DNA of 37,688 nucleotides from positions 1 to 37,688 of the forward strand of contig CASBPY010000019.1 of assembly GCA_949127675.1 (NCBI GenBank), given 5' to 3'. The position numbers and the translations under genes are program-made. Positions 34,629 to 37,688 of the stretch are shown here, piece after piece (the first letter of the stretch is position 1; each line of letters opens with the position of its first letter). The stretch is from Synechococcales cyanobacterium PMM_0072. Lineage in GTDB: Bacteria > Cyanobacteriota > Cyanobacteriia > Cyanobacteriales > Chamaesiphonaceae. The notes beneath the pieces were generated by a model. It was not told the origin of the DNA. It ran no database searches and saw nothing but the letters and a program-made list of their open reading frames with translations.

Positions 34629-35270
34629 GTGTACGCAGTTGTTTCGGCAGATCGCATTTCAATTCCACCTGGCTCAGTACTACGAATTCCTGGTTCGTGG
34701 CAAGATTTTTGTCAACTACGGGATAGTCGGGGCGATGGCTCAATTCCCCGCCTACGTTATCGTCATGGAGAGATTTTATTGATGAGTCCATTACCTAGAC
34801 ACGGACGAGAAGCACATCTGATCGCTAGAATAGTGGAGGTTATTCTAGAGAGTCAAGATCGTAATTACGAGGCATTTACGCCGATTACGATGGAACTGCC
34901 CGATGTGGGCGGGATTGAGCCAGATTATTGTTTTTATATTGATAATTGGCAAGCGGCAGTAGGTAAAGATCGGATCGACTGGAAAGTCGATTTACCACCA
35001 GATTTGGCAATTGAAATTGACGTGACTAGTTTCACCTCAGAGCTAGATTTCCTGCCTTTTAATGTCCCAGAAGTATGGTTATTTAAAAAGTATCAATTGA
35101 AAATCTATCAGCTGGTTGCGGGTAAGTATGAAATCAGCCAAGCTAGTCGTTATTTTCCGAATATTTTGATTCAAGAAATGATCGATAGTTGTTTTATGAC
35201 TGCTAAAGAAAAAGGTACTGGAGTAGCAATTAGCGAACTACGCCGATCTTTCCTGAAGCCTAAAACCTAA
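34629..35270 (+). CDS. Uma2 family (DUF820) nuclease-fold protein
   Basis: 213-residue protein of the Uma2/DUF820 family, PD-(D/E)XK fold, hugely expanded in cyanobacteria and of unclear role. The IEPDYCFYI Asp and LAIEIDVTS Glu fit the nuclease core; the Lys normally expected is not in the standard place. The N-terminus RYRHGEILLMSPLPRHGREA is typical. GTG at 34629 is chosen because AAGGAG lies 8 nt before it; a TTG two codons earlier would leave only 2 nt. Single gene, not obviously part of an operon. Confidence 0.85.
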   Translation: MYAVVSADRISIPPGSVLRIPGSWQDFCQLRDSRGDGSIPRLRYRHGEILLMSPLPRHGREAHLIARIVEVILESQDRNYEAFTPITMELPDVGGIEPDYCFYIDNWQAAVGKDRIDWKVDLPPDLAIEIDVTSFTSELDFLPFNVPEVWLFKKYQLKIYQLVAGKYEISQASRYFPNILIQEMIDSCFMTAKEKGTGVAISELRRSFLKPKT

Positions 35271-35295
35271 TTAAAATTTACAGGCAAAATTACCA

Positions 35296-35658
35296 TCAAA
35301 AAAACTTTAGACTCTCAACCGCAGTAATAAATTCTGGTAAGACTTCAGCCGCCCAATTCCCTTCACAACTACGTCCAGTATTTAAGATCAATCGCAAGTT
35401 ATATTTACTGGGTAATCCTGCTACCTGTATCCAAATTAATTCACTTTCAGCTTCACAAGCGATACTTTCTTCATCCATCAATTCTGCTTGGATCGATCGC
35501 ATATTATCAACTAATTGCCCTAGTAAGCGACAAAAATCGGTGAGTTCGGTACTAGTTAGTTCAAATGCCCAATCGTCGCCACCAACTAATCCTTGATATT
35601 CTCCTGCTGGATTCCAACCGATTCGCCATCCAGCACCAGATTTTAAAACTTTGTCCAT
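35296..35658 (-). CDS. DUF1818 cyanobacterial protein
   Basis: 120-residue protein matching the DUF1818 family, found in cyanobacteria and plastid lineages. Signatures are KSGAGWRIGWNPAGEYQGLV, the GGDDWAFELT strand, ELMDEESIACEAESELIW and the final RSCEGNWAAEVLPEF. Structures exist for family members, but the function is unknown. No catalytic pattern is evident. It lies 82 nt downstream of rpoZ on the same strand, with palindromes in the gap. Confidence 0.88.
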   Translation of the reverse strand: MDKVLKSGAGWRIGWNPAGEYQGLVGGDDWAFELTSTELTDFCRLLGQLVDNMRSIQAELMDEESIACEAESELIWIQVAGLPSKYNLRLILNTGRSCEGNWAAEVLPEFITAVESLKFF

Positions 35659-35692
35659 TTAGGTTGATTAGCTGCGTCGATCTACCCACCCC

Positions 35693-35720
35693 GCCCTACG
35701 GGCACCCCTCCTTGGAGGGG
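35693..35720. terminator. Paired GC hairpins between rpoZ and DUF1818
   Basis: GCCC-TAC-GGGC (35693-35703) is followed by CCCCTCC-TT-GGAGGGG (35705-35720). This resembles a dispersed CCCCTCC...GGAGGGG repeat of cyanobacteria. It lies past the rpoZ stop; no T-run follows in the rpoZ direction, so termination is uncertain. Confidence 0.5.
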
Positions 35721-35740
35721 ATTTTCCAGGCGAAGAAGAT

Positions 35741-35977
35741 CTAATCTCCTAAAATCTCTGGTTGAGTGAGTTCGTCAGACATCTCGATGATGGCGCGCAT
35801 GACAGGTTTGATTGAAGGGTCGTCGATATTTTCCGACTCATAGCGGTGGCGTTTTTTCGCGCGATTTGCTACTTGTACAGTGATTTTATAGCGATTAGAA
35901 GCTGCGCCAATCAGTTCCTCTGCCCGATAAGCAATTTGGATCGAGTCAAAGTGAGAATGGTTACGACGTTGGATCAT
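35741..35977 (-). CDS. rpoZ: RNA polymerase omega subunit
   Basis: 78-residue cyanobacterial RpoZ (Ycf61-like), which binds the beta' subunit and helps assemble RNA polymerase and recruit sigma factors. Signatures: [36 protein letters not shown] and the C-terminal [20 protein letters not shown]. The frame is open to 36031, but homology begins at the ATG at 35977 ([12 protein letters not shown]). It is divergent from the GT9 glycosyltransferase gene. Confidence 0.93.
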   Translation of the reverse strand: MIQRRNHSHFDSIQIAYRAEELIGAASNRYKITVQVANRAKKRHRYESENIDDPSIKPVMRAIIEMSDELTQPEILGD

Positions 35978-36118
35978 AGTTATTTTGATACAGTTCTGCC
36001 TTCTTTCTAGTGTACCTGAGGAATTCGACAAGTAGTTAGCAAATTAGTGTCTTTAGCAACAAGCTAGTCCCGATTACTGCTAGAATCGATCGTACAAACA
36101 GCAGTAACTTGAGTACAA

Positions 36119-37081
36119 ATGCGTATCCTGGCTCTTGTCCCTGGTGGAATTGGCGATCAAATCCTGTTCTTCCCCACAATCGATAATCTCAAAGGACGTT
36201 ACCCAGCGGCAGAAATAGATGTCGTCGTGGAACCGAGAGCGACGGCAGCATATCGCGTTTCCAAGTCTGTTGACAAGGTAATTTCGTTCGACTTCAAAGA
36301 TGTAAATGGTCCCGCTGATTGGGGAAACTTGTTAGGTATTTTGCGCGATCGAGAGTACGATGTCGCCATGTCTTTAGGTCGAAGATTTGGGGTCGGCTTT
36401 TTGCTGTGGTTGACTGGTATTCCGGTCAGGATTGGGTTTGATACTGGTATTAGTAAATTATTTCTCTCTAATCCTGTTACTTTAAATCTCGACCAATATG
36501 CGTCGCAGATGTATCACGATTTGGTCAAAGGTCTGGGCGTAACCGATCCTTGTCCTGATTTAGGCGTAAACGTGCCAAAAGCAGATATTGACTGGGCAGA
36601 AGCCGAACAGCAGCGGCTGGGCATTAAGGATAGTGGTTATGTGTTAATTCACGGTGGCGCGAGTAAGTTATCGCAAAAACTGGGTATGGATAAAATTTAT
36701 CCAGTAATCCAGTGGCAGCAAATCATCAAAGATTTGCAGACTCGTCAACCAAGTATCCCCGTAGTCATCATCAAAGGCCCTGATGACGGCGAGTTTATCA
36801 ATTCATTTCTGGCTGTCTGTCCTGATTTAAAAGTAATTAGTCCAACAGATATCGGTAAATTGGCTGCGATGATCGCAGGTGCTAATCTGATGCTCTGCAC
36901 GAATAGTGCCCCCATGCACCTAGCTGTGGCTGTTGGTACTTATACGATCGCGTTATTTGGCCCTAGCGATCCCACTAAACTACTACCTAATAATGGTCGA
37001 TCGATCTCAATCAAATCTCGGACGGGTAAAATCGCGGATATTCCACCTTCAGATGTGTTAGAGCAGATTTGGAAAGGGTAG
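36119..37081 (+). CDS. GT9 family glycosyltransferase (heptosyltransferase-like)
   Basis: 320-residue ADP-heptose:LPS heptosyltransferase-like enzyme, GT-B fold. The N-terminal domain begins LALVPGGIGDQILFFPTIDN, the family's G-x-G-D start. The C-terminal domain has VIHGGASKLSQK, the VVIIKGPDDGEF strand and the LMLCTNSAPMHLAVAVGTYT nucleotide-sugar site followed by ALFGPSDP. It probably adds a sugar to a surface glycolipid or glycan in the cytoplasm. Full length. It is the last intact gene in the window. Confidence 0.9.
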   Translation: MRILALVPGGIGDQILFFPTIDNLKGRYPAAEIDVVVEPRATAAYRVSKSVDKVISFDFKDVNGPADWGNLLGILRDREYDVAMSLGRRFGVGFLLWLTGIPVRIGFDTGISKLFLSNPVTLNLDQYASQMYHDLVKGLGVTDPCPDLGVNVPKADIDWAEAEQQRLGIKDSGYVLIHGGASKLSQKLGMDKIYPVIQWQQIIKDLQTRQPSIPVVIIKGPDDGEFINSFLAVCPDLKVISPTDIGKLAAMIAGANLMLCTNSAPMHLAVAVGTYTIALFGPSDPTKLLPNNGRSISIKSRTGKIADIPPSDVLEQIWKG

Positions 37082-37140
37082 ATAGATCTGTTGATTATTA
37101 CCTAAGTATTATTTCAGATCGGTACCATCATTCAAGAATC

Positions 37141-37329
37141 TTATCGATCTGAAGGGCAAGTCTTGGCGTTGCTGGATTCAGGTGTGACAACTCTCGCCGC
37201 TATACAGCTTCGCTGGGGCAAAGCCCTACGGAGTAACGATCTAGCGGGAGCTTCTGGCTTCGCAACCAGAGTTTCTTGCTTCACGGGCAGGGTATCACCT
37301 AAGCCTCCACAAGCAGCAACGATGCGTAC
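37141..37329 (-). mobile_element. Remnant of IS200/IS605-type tnpB 3' end with possible omega-RNA region
   Basis: Read on the minus strand from 37329, the frame gives VRIVAACGGLGDTLPVKQET, then LVAKPEAPARS and a tail stopping at 37141. The ACGG...VKQE...PEAP pattern is what I associate with the C-terminal tails of cyanobacterial TnpB proteins, whose coding end overlaps the guide (omega) RNA. A TGA (37330-37332) interrupts the frame directly upstream, and no zinc-ribbon or RuvC region follows. CCGCTA/TAGCGG can pair within it. So it is a deleted or decayed element end. Confidence 0.5.
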
Positions 37330-37526
37330 TCACCGTTGTTTCGTAAAATCAATTAGATGAATCTAAGTGTTTACCCTTTTTCCGTACAATGTTTTACCCA
37401 GCGAACGGGATTGCGAAATGCAATTCTCCTCACTGGAACCCTATACATTATGTTTTCAAGGTACAAACCCTTGCCCAGAATTTCGGCTCCACGATGAGTA
37501 ACGAATCAGGTCAGCGGTAGTTTTGA

Positions 37527-37542
37527 TGCTATAATTATAGCA
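37527..37542. promoter_or_regulatory. Perfect 16-nt palindrome with -10 box
   Basis: TGCTATAATTATAGCA is self-complementary and contains TATAAT. It lies 15 nt before the ATG of the RHH frame, an arrangement typical of an autoregulated operator over a promoter. Confidence 0.6.
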
Positions 37543-37557
37543 CTAAATAGAACTAGT

Positions 37558-37688
37558 ATGCAACGGAAAAAAATGCTAAGGGTGATGTGATCCGACAAGG
37601 AATATGAGAGGATTTTATCGTATGCAGCCAAGACAGATCGAAAGGTTTCAGAGACAATCAGGGATTATATCAAGGGTTTGCCAGAGTA
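37558..37688 (+). pseudogene. Interrupted ribbon-helix-helix (CopG-like) frame, runs off the window
   Basis: From ATG at 37558 the frame reads MQRKKMLRVM, then TGA (37588-37590), then SDKEYERILSYAAKTDRKVS and ETIRDYIKGLPE to the window edge. Together this is a recognisable RHH antitoxin or regulator-type domain: a short beta strand (LRV-), an S-D-x-E-Y turn, and two helices with VSETIRDYI. No start codon exists after the TGA, so as written it is interrupted. Small RHH frames of this kind often accompany tnpB-type elements or toxin genes; the partner would lie beyond the right end. Confidence 0.55.

Larger units (their letters stand above)
37082..37688. other. 607-nt region without an intact gene
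   Basis: From the GT9 stop to the window end no complete gene is seen. It holds the tnpB-like tail (37141-37329, minus), a palindrome (37527-37542) and the interrupted RHH frame (from 37558). Confidence 0.75.

Noticed and set aside
37163-37360. 65-codon plus-strand frame near the right end
   Set aside because: It lies antisense to the tnpB-like tail, has no ribosome-binding site and has a composition expected of the complement of that region.

Overview
This window is a piece of cyanobacterial chromosome. It carries genes found only or mainly in that phylum: NdhN of the photosynthetic NDH-1 complex, a cyanobacterial-type RNA polymerase omega subunit, a CpcS/CpeS phycobiliprotein lyase, the DesB omega-3 desaturase, a DUF1818 protein, the five-gene Urt urea transporter and a canonical NtcA promoter. 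Intergenic DNA is full of 7-nt tandem repeats and small palindromes of cyanobacterial type, and the octamers CGATCGAT/TCGATCGA are very frequent. I cannot fix the genus from sequence alone.

Layout. Positions 1-7.6 kb hold a TFIIB-type zinc-ribbon protein, a PatD-like protein, the bifunctional (p)ppGpp synthetase/hydrolase with a 36-residue membrane peptide 2 nt behind it, an OmpR-type regulator, a monothiol glutaredoxin with a BolA partner, ndhN, and a DUF6745 protein followed by the decayed tail of a second copy. Positions 7.6-17 kb hold 5-formyl-THF cyclo-ligase, a serine hydrolase, a barrel-like protein, a histidine kinase, an NblB-like HEAT protein next to the CpcS-type lyase, desB, a thioredoxin, an aminotransferase and a methyltransferase-HIT fusion. 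Positions 17-20.8 kb hold clpB behind a possibly structured leader, a perfect bidirectional terminator and a MOSC protein.

Positions 20.8-27.5 kb are a nitrogen-scavenging block, all on the minus strand: fmdA-fmdB (formamidase and its zinc-ribbon partner), then urtA-urtB-urtC-urtD-urtE, with the MOSC gene directly behind. The gap between fmdB and urtA contains an imperfect tandem duplication with a 131-bp period. Each copy carries an NtcA box and a -10 element at identical spacing. The copy next to urtA has a perfect GTA-N8-TAC; the distal copy has one half-site change and the remains of the urtA start. This is the most interesting observation here.

Positions 27.7-37 kb hold pyrG, a HAD phosphatase, a tandem universal stress protein, an acyltransferase, an FHA-flavoprotein fusion, a Uma2-type nuclease-fold protein, DUF1818, rpoZ and a GT9 glycosyltransferase. 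The last 0.6 kb has no intact gene. It contains what looks like the 3' tail of an IS200/IS605-type tnpB on the minus strand and the start of a ribbon-helix-helix reading frame interrupted by a TGA, behind a perfect 16-nt palindrome.

No tRNA, rRNA, CRISPR array or complete transposon was found. I see no clear-cut new multi-gene system; the novelty lies in regulatory architecture and unusual domain fusions.
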